Shown here piece after piece: positions 1-7,929 of a DNA stretch of 51,441 bases. Below the pieces are notes generated by a model. It made no database searches. It worked only from the letters and a program-made list of their open reading frames with translations, and was not told the origin of the DNA. The DNA comes from Pirellulaceae bacterium (GTDB taxonomy: Bacteria > Planctomycetota > Planctomycetia > Pirellulales > Pirellulaceae), in assembly GCA_030681235.1 (NCBI GenBank), contig JAUXWY010000427.1, positions 1 to 51,441 on the forward strand, given 5' to 3'. Positions within the stretch are counted from its first letter, which is position 1; each line of letters starts with the position of its first letter. The position numbers were made by a program, and so were the translations under genes.

Positions 1-256
1 GATCCTGAACCGCTTCGATGCCGTAAAAAAGGCGCCCGGCTCGCCCGGCGGCTCGTTTCGGCTTCTCGCTAATGCGCGTCCGTCGCGCGCTGAAATCCCG
101 CCCGGCTCGCGGTCTGTTGATTTAGTGTTTAACAGTCAGCCGCAGGCGTACTCGCCACCGTACGAGTACGCCTGCGGCTGACAGTTAAACACTAATGTCG
201 CCAACAGATACTAAATCAACAATCCGCTTGCGCGGCGGGCGGTGGTTACGGGCGGG
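1..256. other. Intergenic region at left window edge
   Basis: No convincing gene is visible. The stretch is GC-rich and contains a large palindrome at 122-195, listed separately. A short CGCCCGGCTCGC-type motif occurs twice, near 32-43 and 99-110. Both could be part of a composite intergenic repeat that continues left of the window. The region lies downstream of the leftward barrel gene, so the palindrome could also act as a transcription terminator, although no clear T-run follows it. Confidence 0.5.
122..195. repeat. Palindromic intergenic repeat with 33-nt arms
   Basis: Arms at 122-154 and 163-195 are reverse complements with a single mismatch, separated by an 8-nt loop. The core reads GTCAGCCGCAGGCGTACTCG on the left arm. 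An outer pair, GTTGATTTAGT at 116-126 and ACTAAATCAAC at 210-220, extends the symmetry with an internal loop. The size and intergenic setting fit a REP/BIME-like element. No transposase is near, and mobility is not shown. Confidence 0.75.
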
Positions 257-1699
257 CTAATACGCCGCTCCCAATGAGAAATTGCCGGAAAGGAACCCGA
301 GGGCTGAGTCGGGGCTGCTGAAATTGCCGGCGTTTAACCAGTTTTGCCCTTCGATCGTCAATCGCGCGAAGATTCGGCTATCCGGGCGAGATCCGACTGC
401 TTGGGACCATTCGACTCCGATGCGGACGGTGGCATTGGTGATCACGCGATGAGAATTCTCTTGATAGGTCAAGATTCCGTTTTGCAACACATTCCAACGA
501 TCCGAGCCGAACAACACGCCCATTTGTGCTCCGCCCAACATCGCCAACTGCGTGTGTCCAATCGGGCGGTGGTATTCGATATCAAAACTGGGGCCGATCC
601 CGGAAAATCTTCTCCGCCCGTCCAGAGTTTCGATGGGCACCGTGGTCGCAAGATTCGCAAACCGCGAGTAGCTGACCGCTTGACGGATAACGGTGTAATC
701 AAAACCGAACCCGCCTGAAATCGTCGAGACCGGAAAATAGACTCGTTTGAAGGCCGTGGGTCGATAAGAAGTCAAATGCTCACGAGCCGTCGATTCCAGT
801 CGTTCGTCGGGAAGTGCGGAGATCGAAAACGGACCCGCAAATCCTGGCACCGAGACTTCGCCATCGACTCCGGACACGCCGCCAAACACACCGGCGGAAA
901 GTCGTTCGGAAATTGCAAACAGATCCGTGTACTGGAACATGCCGCCGGGACCTTTCTTGCTCTCCCAGCCCACGACGCCACGATTCCCAATGATCAGGTT
1001 GTAGTCAAAGGGTTCCGACATGGACAATGGTCCGGACTGAACGGTTAGTCCCGGGTGTCCGTTCGAATAATACGGCCAGGCGACCAAGGCCTCGTAGCGA
1101 CCAAACCATTGGCCGCGACTTCCGAAGGGCTGGGGCGTTTTTTCTTTGCGTTGGTAGGAGCCGAACAGATCAGGTTCGCAGTCGTCGGCGTACGACTCGT
1201 GCTGCAAGTCCGACGGGTGCATTTCTTTGATGGGCGGCATCTGGCTTCTATAGGACTGGGTGTAGGCATGATTCAAACGGCCATGGTCGGAGTGAGGTTG
1301 CATGGCGGGACGGCTTGTGGGGCGGCGGGAATGACGTTGCGGCACAAAATGAGGGCCGTGGAAGGCGTGTTCCCAGTCGGAAACCGGTTGCGTCCGGCCA
1401 CAATCTTCGTCCGCCAATAGACTCGGGCGATCGATACTCGTCCAAGCGGAGTCCCAGTTCGGCAGGCAATTGTCGGAGACGGCTTCCGCTGACCTTGCCG
1501 ATGGCAACGCGGTTTCCCGAGTTTCGTGCGCGGTCAAAAAGTACTCATTGTCGACGTACTGCCGAGTCTCCGATTTCGGAGCTGCGATCGAAATTTGACC
1601 ATGCGTAGAGAGGTTGGTGCCGAGGCCGACGACCAAGGCCCACATGCCAACTGCCACCCCTGAAAGCTGGCCCAACTTTCGCTTTTTCCGAACGGCCAT
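257..1699 (-). CDS. BBP7-like outer-membrane beta-barrel protein
   Basis: Predicted exported outer-membrane protein of 480 residues. A basic N-terminus (MAVRKKRK) precedes a hydrophobic stretch at about residues 12-33, which suits a signal peptide. Residues 40-190 are low complexity and rich in His, Ser and Arg. From about residue 195 the sequence has the alternating, aromatic and glycine-rich pattern of a beta-barrel, starting near WFGRYEALVAWPY and ending LGFLSGNFSLGAAY; an aromatic C-terminal residue is usual for barrel proteins. It resembles the BBP7 barrel family common in planctomycetes. Its substrate or role is unknown. It is monocistronic here, with about 140 bp of upstream DNA. Family assignment is moderately sure. 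Confidence 0.7.
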   Translation of the reverse strand: MAVRKKRKLGQLSGVAVGMWALVVGLGTNLSTHGQISIAAPKSETRQYVDNEYFLTAHETRETALPSARSAEAVSDNCLPNWDSAWTSIDRPSLLADEDCGRTQPVSDWEHAFHGPHFVPQRHSRRPTSRPAMQPHSDHGRLNHAYTQSYRSQMPPIKEMHPSDLQHESYADDCEPDLFGSYQRKEKTPQPFGSRGQWFGRYEALVAWPYYSNGHPGLTVQSGPLSMSEPFDYNLIIGNRGVVGWESKKGPGGMFQYTDLFAISERLSAGVFGGVSGVDGEVSVPGFAGPFSISALPDERLESTAREHLTSYRPTAFKRVYFPVSTISGGFGFDYTVIRQAVSYSRFANLATTVPIETLDGRRRFSGIGPSFDIEYHRPIGHTQLAMLGGAQMGVLFGSDRWNVLQNGILTYQENSHRVITNATVRIGVEWSQAVGSRPDSRIFARLTIEGQNWLNAGNFSSPDSALGFLSGNFSLGAAY

Positions 1700-1840
1700 G
1701 CTCTCAGATCCCGATCGTTGTGAAGCGCCCTCCGCAGAAAGGATCGAATCGGAATAGACCTTATAATCAGTCCAAACCGGACGTGTGGAAAAATCCGGAC
1801 AAGCCGCAATGTCTGCCTATTTTACCAAGAGTGGCGATGC

Positions 1841-3295
1841 TTACTGAAACCGTTGCACGATCTCCGCACGTTTTTCTTTCACAAACTTCGCTTCGGGCAT
1901 TTGCTTGTAATAATCGTCTAACGGAAAGCAGCCGCTGAGGAGATGGTTGCGGGGGCCGGTCGTGCAGTCGCTAAAGGTGCGGCAGATCCGTTTTCGCTGT
2001 AATGGACGTCCGGCCAAAACGTCGGCCGGCAGATCGGGATAGGAAAGAACCATTCGCCCCAGTCCCACGAGATCGACGTGACCTTGGCGGATTTCATGTT
2101 GCGCCACATGGGGCAGGAAGTCCTGCAAGTAACTGTAGCCCGATCCCACGATGATCAGATCCGGAAAGCGAGACTTGGCCTGCCGAACGGCGGACAGTTG
2201 GCGAAACACCGAGAACAAAGGGTCGACCGGCGGCCAATACCCATCGCTGGGCGGGTAACTGGCGGGGCGTTGGACATGTGCCGATCCGTAGGGCGTGCCA
2301 ACCGAAACGTTGATCAAATGGATTCCTAAAGTTTGCAGGATCTTTAGCAGGGCCATTGGTTCGGTCCAGTCCGGCAGCAACGGCTGGGCCGCGTTCATCC
2401 CGAAGCCCAATCTCCAAGGAAGTAGGTGCTGGTGTTCCAGCGGTCGACCCGCTCCGTCAACCCCAGCACTGTGCGGCGGCAGGTCCGTCAGACCCAGTCG
2501 CACGCCGATCTCCAGTCCTGGGCATTCTGCTCGAATACCCGCGATGATTTCCAGCAACAACCGAGTCCGATTCTCGAAATTGCCACCGTATTTCCCTGGT
2601 CGATCAAACGCCGACAGCAACTCGTGAATCAAGTAGGCATGGCAAGCCTTGATGTCGACGAAATCGAACCCAGCGGACTGGGCCACGCGAGCTGCTGCCA
2701 CGAAGTCATCGCGAATTTGCGCTAGTTCTGCGTCGGTCAGCAGTGGGTGGTTGTCGGCGAGTTTGTATTTTTCGTTGTACAGTGGATGACGGAAGGCGAT
2801 TTTCGGTTCGAGATGTATGTGGTTAGGCCGCGCGAATCGGCCACTGTGGGTGAGCTGCAATCCAATGTAGGGACAACTTGAAGCACCGTTCTTTGCTTGA
2901 TGGGCGGAGACCAACTCCCGCCGCAAATCACCCAATATCTTGGCGTTGTCCAGACTGGGGTTGATGAACAATTGGTTCGGGTTGGCTCGGCCATCGTGCC
3001 GCACGGCCATCGCTTCGCCGCCCCAGATCAGCCCGGCTCCACTTTCGCCGAAACGACGCCAGCGTCGGATGGTGTGTTCGGTCGGCGCTCCGTCCAACGT
3101 GCCGTCCCAACCTTCCATCGGGTGAATGGCGAACCGATTGGTTATCGTGCGCCCGTAAATGGTCAATGGTGCGGCCAATGCCCCTCCCGCGACGACGTCG
3201 ATGTCGCAGCCAAAACTCGGGTCAATTTCACGCAATCGCTCGAGGAACGCGGCCGGCGTTTTATAGCTACCGGGCGATTTGAAACGTTTAGCCAT
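1841..3295 (-). CDS. NADH:flavin oxidoreductase, old yellow enzyme family
   Basis: Probable FMN-dependent ene-reductase-type oxidoreductase of 484 residues in the cytoplasm. The start at MAKRFKSPGS is preferred over an ATG 15 codons upstream because the family similarity begins there. A TIM barrel opens near residue 40 with NRFAIHPMEGWDGT. QLTHSGR at about 147-153 matches the FMN and substrate-binding QxxHxGR motif, and SAGFDFVDIKACHAYL matches the following active-site strand. GLGRMVLSYPDLP near residue 410 is the usual C-terminal phosphate-binding strand. The C-terminus has a Cys-containing extension (ICRTFSDCT) but no full second flavin domain of the dienoyl-CoA reductase type. Substrate unknown. 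Confidence 0.82.
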   Translation of the reverse strand: MAKRFKSPGSYKTPAAFLERLREIDPSFGCDIDVVAGGALAAPLTIYGRTITNRFAIHPMEGWDGTLDGAPTEHTIRRWRRFGESGAGLIWGGEAMAVRHDGRANPNQLFINPSLDNAKILGDLRRELVSAHQAKNGASSCPYIGLQLTHSGRFARPNHIHLEPKIAFRHPLYNEKYKLADNHPLLTDAELAQIRDDFVAAARVAQSAGFDFVDIKACHAYLIHELLSAFDRPGKYGGNFENRTRLLLEIIAGIRAECPGLEIGVRLGLTDLPPHSAGVDGAGRPLEHQHLLPWRLGFGMNAAQPLLPDWTEPMALLKILQTLGIHLINVSVGTPYGSAHVQRPASYPPSDGYWPPVDPLFSVFRQLSAVRQAKSRFPDLIIVGSGYSYLQDFLPHVAQHEIRQGHVDLVGLGRMVLSYPDLPADVLAGRPLQRKRICRTFSDCTTGPRNHLLSGCFPLDDYYKQMPEAKFVKEKRAEIVQRFQ

Positions 3296-3627
3296 TTTGG
3301 ATTCCGCGGGTGGCAAATGGACTTGGGGGGCAGACCCCAAGTCATCCTATCATCTGCGACGCGCCGCTGCCAGAAAACCAAGAGAATCAAAACGACATGG
3401 AGCAAGCGGCATTGGTTAACCGCGTGGCCAGAGCAAATTTGGCGAATTTTGATTTGGCATCGAAAAACGCGTCGAACCGCCAAATTTGCAGCGGCCCGCG
3501 TTTGGGTTGTGAATGGCTACAAAAAAAGGACGACTTGCGCGAGCCGCCCGCCGGGCACAGAGTGGGCTCCTTCTGTTATCATGACTACGGCAACAAACTG
3601 AAACTGGAACGACGCGGGAAAGATCTG
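3296..3627. other. Divergent intergenic region carrying repeat copy A
   Basis: This 332-bp gap separates two divergent genes, so it must hold both promoters. I cannot place either one with confidence. Its middle is occupied by the structured repeat at 3414-3520. Open frames crossing the gap are longer upstream extensions of the sugar-isomerase gene or frames through the repeat, and are not supported as genes. Confidence 0.6.
3414..3520 (+). repeat. Structured dispersed repeat, copy A
   Basis: Shares its first 35 bases exactly with the reverse strand of 28638-28743, starting GGTTAACCGCG. It also shares a second block, CCAAATTTGC followed by GCGGCCCGCGTTT with one differing base. The shared blocks form the arms of an imperfect hairpin. 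Bases 3421-3444 pair with 3478-3500 through CGCG, GGCC and a perfect 12-bp GCAAATTTGGCG stem, with a bulged T and a 3x3 internal loop. The 33-nt loop has diverged between the copies. It lies between two divergent genes. It could be a MITE or REP-like element, or an RNA structure. Confidence 0.72.
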
Positions 3628-4605
3628 ATGAATTCGAACTCGAGGAAGAATCGGCGGCAATGGTTGTTGGCCCAGGGACTAGGAACCGGTGCGCTGCTGG
3701 GCTCGACCCTGCTTACCGCTGAACAGAGTACACAAACTGCCACTGCCTCCCAACCGTCTCGTTCCATCTCGCCTCGGTTTTGTTTCAACACCGCGTGCCT
3801 GCGCGGGCGAACGATTCCCATCGAGCAATTGGTGCCGATGGTGGCCAAGGCAGGCTACGATGGGATTGAGGTCTGGATCGATGAACTGGATCGGTACACG
3901 GCGTCGGGAAAAGCCTTGAAGGATTTGGGGAAACAGATTGCCGACGTGGGGCTAAAAACAGAAGGTGCGATTGCATTCGCCAATTGGTTGATCGAAGACG
4001 CGACCGCTGCGGACAAGGAATTCGAGAAAGCCAAACGGGACATGGAAAAAGTGGCGGCGATTGGCGGACGAGCGATCGCAGCGCCACCGGTCGGGCAAAA
4101 CGACCGGCCCATTGAGGATTGGAACTTTGCGGCCCAGCGATTGGCGCGGTTGGGTGCCGTCGGTCGGGAAGTGGGCGTGGTTCCGCAATTGGAGTTATGG
4201 GGTTTTAGTCAAGCGATTGGCAATATCAGTCAATTAATGCAAGTGGCGTCGCGGGTGGAGACTCGCGACTTTGGTGTGCTGTTGGACGTGTATCACTTGT
4301 ATAAAGGTGGCTCGCCTGATAACGCGTTGCGATTGGTCAGTGGAAGTCAAATGGCGTTGTTTCACATCAACGATTACCCGTCCGTTCCGGGTCGAGCGGA
4401 GATCGCTGACAAGGACCGCGTGTTCCCGGGCGATGGAATAGCTCTATTGGGGCAGATTTTTCGCGATTTGGAGAGCAGTGGTTTTCAAGGCGCGTTGAGT
4501 TTGGAGTTGTTTAATCCCGAGTATTGGCAGCAAGATCCCGAATGGGTATTGGCCACTGGTTTGGCAAAATCGCAGGCGGCGTGGGAAGGTCGGCACGAGT
4601 CGTGA
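3628..4605 (+). CDS. Tat-exported sugar phosphate isomerase/epimerase-like TIM barrel protein
   Basis: Probable exported protein of 325 residues with a xylose-isomerase-like (AP endonuclease 2 family) TIM barrel, related to hydroxypyruvate isomerases and inosose-type enzymes. The ATG at 3628 gives the N-terminus MNSNSRKNRRQWLLAQG, a twin-arginine signal with a hydrophobic stretch ending near residue 30. Barrel strands include IPIEQLVPMVAKAGYDGIEVW, VPQLELWGF, FGVLLDVYHLYKGG and FHINDYP. The Glu, Asp and His residues in these strands are the usual metal ligands. An in-frame extension upstream runs through the repeat and is unlikely to be translated. The next gene, PmoA-like, is co-directional after about 138 bp. 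Planctomycetes often export such enzymes for carbohydrate catabolism; the substrate here is unknown. Confidence 0.82.
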   Translation: MNSNSRKNRRQWLLAQGLGTGALLGSTLLTAEQSTQTATASQPSRSISPRFCFNTACLRGRTIPIEQLVPMVAKAGYDGIEVWIDELDRYTASGKALKDLGKQIADVGLKTEGAIAFANWLIEDATAADKEFEKAKRDMEKVAAIGGRAIAAPPVGQNDRPIEDWNFAAQRLARLGAVGREVGVVPQLELWGFSQAIGNISQLMQVASRVETRDFGVLLDVYHLYKGGSPDNALRLVSGSQMALFHINDYPSVPGRAEIADKDRVFPGDGIALLGQIFRDLESSGFQGALSLELFNPEYWQQDPEWVLATGLAKSQAAWEGRHES

Positions 4606-4743
4606 GAGAATCGGACGTTCGATCGAAACCGAAAGGTTCGTGACTCCACCGCTGGCGGCGAAACCGGTTAGAATGGGGGAGGTTGCTTGGGGCCGGGTGG
4701 CTTCGCGTCGCTCATGTTTATGAATATACGGGAGAATGAATTC

Positions 4744-5844
4744 GTGCACCTAGAAGTTTCCAATCGCGGACACAACAAGACCCTCGTCCGCCTGTTGACC
4801 CTGTTGATTTCGTGCGTGGCGTTTGGTGTTGGTACACCATGCTGGGGGGTAGGGTTTGACGAACCAGCCACGGAATCGCGTTCATTAATAGCCAAGTCAG
4901 ACGACTCGCTCGAAACAAAACGTTGGAGCTTTCGGGTCGTTCAACCCGGTCAAGTCGATGTGCTTTGGGACTCGCAGCAAGTGACAGGCTATCGAGTCCG
5001 CGACTTGCGAAAGCCCGTGTTGTACCCCGTGTTTGGGCCCGGCGGACATTCGATGGTCCGCCATCACCCCTTGATGCCTGGGACGGCCGGCGAGGCCACG
5101 GATCATCCTCATCACAAGTCGATCTGGTTGGCTCATGGGAATGTCAACGGGCATAGCTATTGGGACGAGAAAGCCAGTATCCGCGCCGTCGGTGAACCTA
5201 GTTTATTCCCGGCGGTCGCCGCGATGGTGGTCGAGCACGAGTGGTTGGCGACAGAATCACCGGAAGTGCTTGCTCGCGAGCGAACTCGATTGAGCTTCGG
5301 CTGCCTCGAACCCGAGCGATCGCCGTTGGCAGGCGGTTGGTGGCTCCAATATCAAGTTCGCGTGACCGCCGTTGCACCGGAGTTGACCTTTGGCGATACA
5401 AAAGAAGGATTTTTTGCGATGCGAACGCACCCGAACTTGCAGTTGACCAACGACCCACGAGCGGGAGTGACAACCGCCAACGGTCGGGCGATCAATTCGC
5501 AAGGGTTGAGGGATAAGGACCTGTGGGGACAACCGGCCGAATGGGTCGCTTATGGCGGGACGATTGGCGAACAACCGGTGACGATTGTGATGATGGATCA
5601 TCCGGCCAACTTGCGGCATCCGACGACGTGGCACGCCCGCGACTATGGGTTGGTTGCGGCCAACCCATTTGGATTGCATGATTTTCAGAAACTGCCGGCG
5701 GGTGCTGGCGATTTTGCCTTATCCCAGGGTCAATGTATAGAATTCTGTTATCGGATCGCCTTTCTGCCGACACTACTGGACGAATCGGCCATCCGTGCGG
5801 CCTACCGTGAATTTGCGGCCGGTCCGAACGGTTGGGAAGATTAG
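4744..5844 (+). CDS. PmoA-family (DUF6807) exported protein
   Basis: Exported protein of about 366 residues in the family labelled methane oxygenase PmoA or DUF6807. That label is historical: the family is not the membrane monooxygenase subunit and its function is unknown. Recognisable segments are RDLRKPVLYPVFGPGG, then HPHHKSIWLAHGNVNG, and near the end YGLVAANPFGLHDF. The start is uncertain. A GTG at 4744 has GGGAG nine bases upstream and gives a compact signal peptide (basic start, then LVRLLTLLISCVAFGVG). ATGs at 4714 and 4720 would add 8-10 residues. It follows the sugar-isomerase-like gene and may act with it on exported carbohydrate metabolism, an inference from co-orientation. Confidence 0.8.
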   Translation: MHLEVSNRGHNKTLVRLLTLLISCVAFGVGTPCWGVGFDEPATESRSLIAKSDDSLETKRWSFRVVQPGQVDVLWDSQQVTGYRVRDLRKPVLYPVFGPGGHSMVRHHPLMPGTAGEATDHPHHKSIWLAHGNVNGHSYWDEKASIRAVGEPSLFPAVAAMVVEHEWLATESPEVLARERTRLSFGCLEPERSPLAGGWWLQYQVRVTAVAPELTFGDTKEGFFAMRTHPNLQLTNDPRAGVTTANGRAINSQGLRDKDLWGQPAEWVAYGGTIGEQPVTIVMMDHPANLRHPTTWHARDYGLVAANPFGLHDFQKLPAGAGDFALSQGQCIEFCYRIAFLPTLLDESAIRAAYREFAAGPNGWED

Positions 5845-5940
5845 TCCGCGTCCGTTGCTTTTCCTGAGTGTCGTTGGGCTTTGTGCCTGAACCTTGCGCC
5901 CCAATCGAACCTGTTCCCTACCTTAGAAAACGAGGCCGAA

Positions 5941-6960
5941 GTGTCTACCGGAAAACGCAGTCTGGGCGATGTGATGAAGGAATTTGCCGATCATCGCTTG
6001 GTCATGAAAGAAGAGCTGCAAAAGGTGATTGTTGGCCAAGACGAGGTCATCGAGCAGTTGTTTGCGGCCATCTTCACGCGTGGTCATTGCTTGCTGGAAG
6101 GTGTGCCGGGACTGGCGAAAACCCTGCTCGTGAGTACGGTCGCGAAGATCTTGGACGTGAACTTCAACCGAATTCAATTCACTCCCGACTTGATGCCGGC
6201 CGACATCACGGGCACCAATGTGTTGGAGGAAGACGAAGCCGGCAAGCGGTTCTTTCGATTTGTCGAGGGCCCGATCTTCACCAACATTCTGTTGGCCGAT
6301 GAAATCAACCGCACGCCACCCAAAACCCAGTCGGCATTGTTGCAAGCCATGCAGGAGCGACAAACGACGGTCGGTCGCGAGACCTATGATTTACCGGATC
6401 CGTTTTTTGCCATCGCGACCCAGAACCCGATCGAACAAGAAGGTACTTACCCACTGCCTGAAGCTCAATTGGACCGCTTCATGTTCAATATCATCGTGGG
6501 TTATCCCTCCGCCGAAGAGGAAGAGAAGATCTTGTTGGCGACGACCACGGGTGAGAAACCGGAAGTTCGCAAAGTGCTGACGGCCAAAGCCATTGTCAAC
6601 TTGCAGAAACTGGTGGGGAACGTAGCCGTCAGTCCGTTGATTATCAGCTACGTGGCGAAGTTGGTGCGAGCGACGCGGCCGCGAGATGTTTCCGCGCCCG
6701 AGTTTGTTCGCGAGTTGGTCGACTGGGGTGCGGGACCGCGGGCGGGTCAGTTCTTGATCCAAGGTGGAAAAGCCATGGCGGCGATGGATGGTCGGTTGAC
6801 GGTGAGCCTGGACGATGTTCGGCGAGTGGCAGTTCCCGTGCTCCGGCATCGGATCAGCTTGAATTTTCAAGCTCAAGCCGAAGGAATGGACAACGAAGCT
6901 GCCGTCCACCGACTGCTCAAAGAGATTCCGGAACCGGCGATCTCGAAGTATACGAAGTAG
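5941..6960 (+). CDS. MoxR family AAA+ ATPase
   Basis: Cytoplasmic AAA+ chaperone-like ATPase of about 339 residues. Visible motifs are Walker A GVPGLAKT, Walker B NILLADEINR, sensor 1 in FAIATQNPIEQEGTYPLPEAQLDRF, and a C-terminal lid ending EIPEPAISKYTK. A GTG at 5941 preceded by GAGG at 5932-5935 is the likely start; an upstream in-frame start at 5881 would add 20 poorly conserved residues. It heads a row with DUF58 and two large VWA membrane proteins, the standard Bat arrangement in which MoxR is thought to remodel VWA or metal-dependent partners. Family assignment is firm; its client is unknown. Confidence 0.93.
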   Translation: MSTGKRSLGDVMKEFADHRLVMKEELQKVIVGQDEVIEQLFAAIFTRGHCLLEGVPGLAKTLLVSTVAKILDVNFNRIQFTPDLMPADITGTNVLEEDEAGKRFFRFVEGPIFTNILLADEINRTPPKTQSALLQAMQERQTTVGRETYDLPDPFFAIATQNPIEQEGTYPLPEAQLDRFMFNIIVGYPSAEEEEKILLATTTGEKPEVRKVLTAKAIVNLQKLVGNVAVSPLIISYVAKLVRATRPRDVSAPEFVRELVDWGAGPRAGQFLIQGGKAMAAMDGRLTVSLDDVRRVAVPVLRHRISLNFQAQAEGMDNEAAVHRLLKEIPEPAISKYTK

Positions 6961-7026
6961 TTTTGAATCTCTGGGAATGCGAAGTTCCTGTTTCACTCCC
7001 CTCACGACCTTTCCGCCGAGAACCCC

Positions 7027-7926
7027 ATGACGCACGGCGTTGGCGCATACCTGAAGCCCGAAGTGATCAACCAAATCAAGCGGTTGGATCTGCGGGCTCA
7101 ATTTGTCGTCAAGGGTTTTTTACAGGGCCTGCACTCCAGTCCCTTGCATGGTTTTAGCGTCGAGTTTAGCGAGCATCGCGAGTATCGACGCGGGGATGAT
7201 CCGCGGGGCATCGATTGGGGCGTGTATGCCAAGACCGACAAGTACTACATTCGCAAGTTCGAAGCCGAAACGAACCTGACCGGCTACATCGCGGTCGACC
7301 AAAGCCAATCGATGGGCTACACTTATCGCCAAGATTTGACGAAGTTTGATTATTCCATTTGTTTGGCGGCCAGCTTGGCGTATTTGATGATCGGCCAACA
7401 AGACCCGGTGGGCTTGATCACTTTCGACAACAAAATCCGCGACTGTTTGAAGCCAAAAAGCAGTCGTCGGCAGTTGACCAACATGTTGGCCCTGCTCTCG
7501 AAATTGAAGCCGCTGGGTACGACCGACATCGCCAACAGCCTGTTGCAACTGGCCAGCATGTTGCGGCATCAGAGCTTGATCATGTTGTTTACGGATCTGT
7601 TGGTTGATCCACTGCCCGTACGGCAGGCGCTAAGTCGACTCAAGCACGGCGGCCATGACGTGATCGTGTTTCATGTGTTGGACGAGGCCGAGGTGACGTT
7701 TCCGTTTGAGGGGGCGGTCGTGTTGGAAGATCCGGAAACGGGCGAAGAAGTCAAACTTGACGGCCGGTCGATGCGCAACCCTTATCGCGAAGCGGTTCGA
7801 GATTTTCAAGAAGATTATCGGCAGTGGTGCCGCAAGATGCGAATCGACTACGTCGCGATGGACACGCACACACCGTTCGACAAAGCGTTGTTGGAATACC
7901 TCATGAATCGACGAATGAGGATGTAA
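7027..7926 (+). CDS. DUF58 domain-containing protein
   Basis: Soluble DUF58 protein of 299 residues. The family signature is clear: FSEHREYRRGDDPRGIDWGVYAKTD at about residues 47-70, then KFEAETNL and a VWA-like core beginning VDQSQSMGYT, whose D-x-S-x-S order fits a metal-ion-dependent adhesion site. The C-terminal third has the second VWA strand (IVFHVLDEAEVTFPF). It starts 66 bp after MoxR and ends 3 bp before the next gene, so the genes are very probably co-transcribed. DUF58 proteins accompany MoxR ATPases in many bacteria; their biochemical role is not settled. Confidence 0.92.
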   Translation: MTHGVGAYLKPEVINQIKRLDLRAQFVVKGFLQGLHSSPLHGFSVEFSEHREYRRGDDPRGIDWGVYAKTDKYYIRKFEAETNLTGYIAVDQSQSMGYTYRQDLTKFDYSICLAASLAYLMIGQQDPVGLITFDNKIRDCLKPKSSRRQLTNMLALLSKLKPLGTTDIANSLLQLASMLRHQSLIMLFTDLLVDPLPVRQALSRLKHGGHDVIVFHVLDEAEVTFPFEGAVVLEDPETGEEVKLDGRSMRNPYREAVRDFQEDYRQWCRKMRIDYVAMDTHTPFDKALLEYLMNRRMRM

Positions 7927-7929
7927 CGC

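Noticed and set aside
2897-3601. Plus-strand frame across the flavin oxidoreductase start and the repeat
   Set aside because: It is antisense to a firm gene and passes through the dispersed repeat. No family signature.
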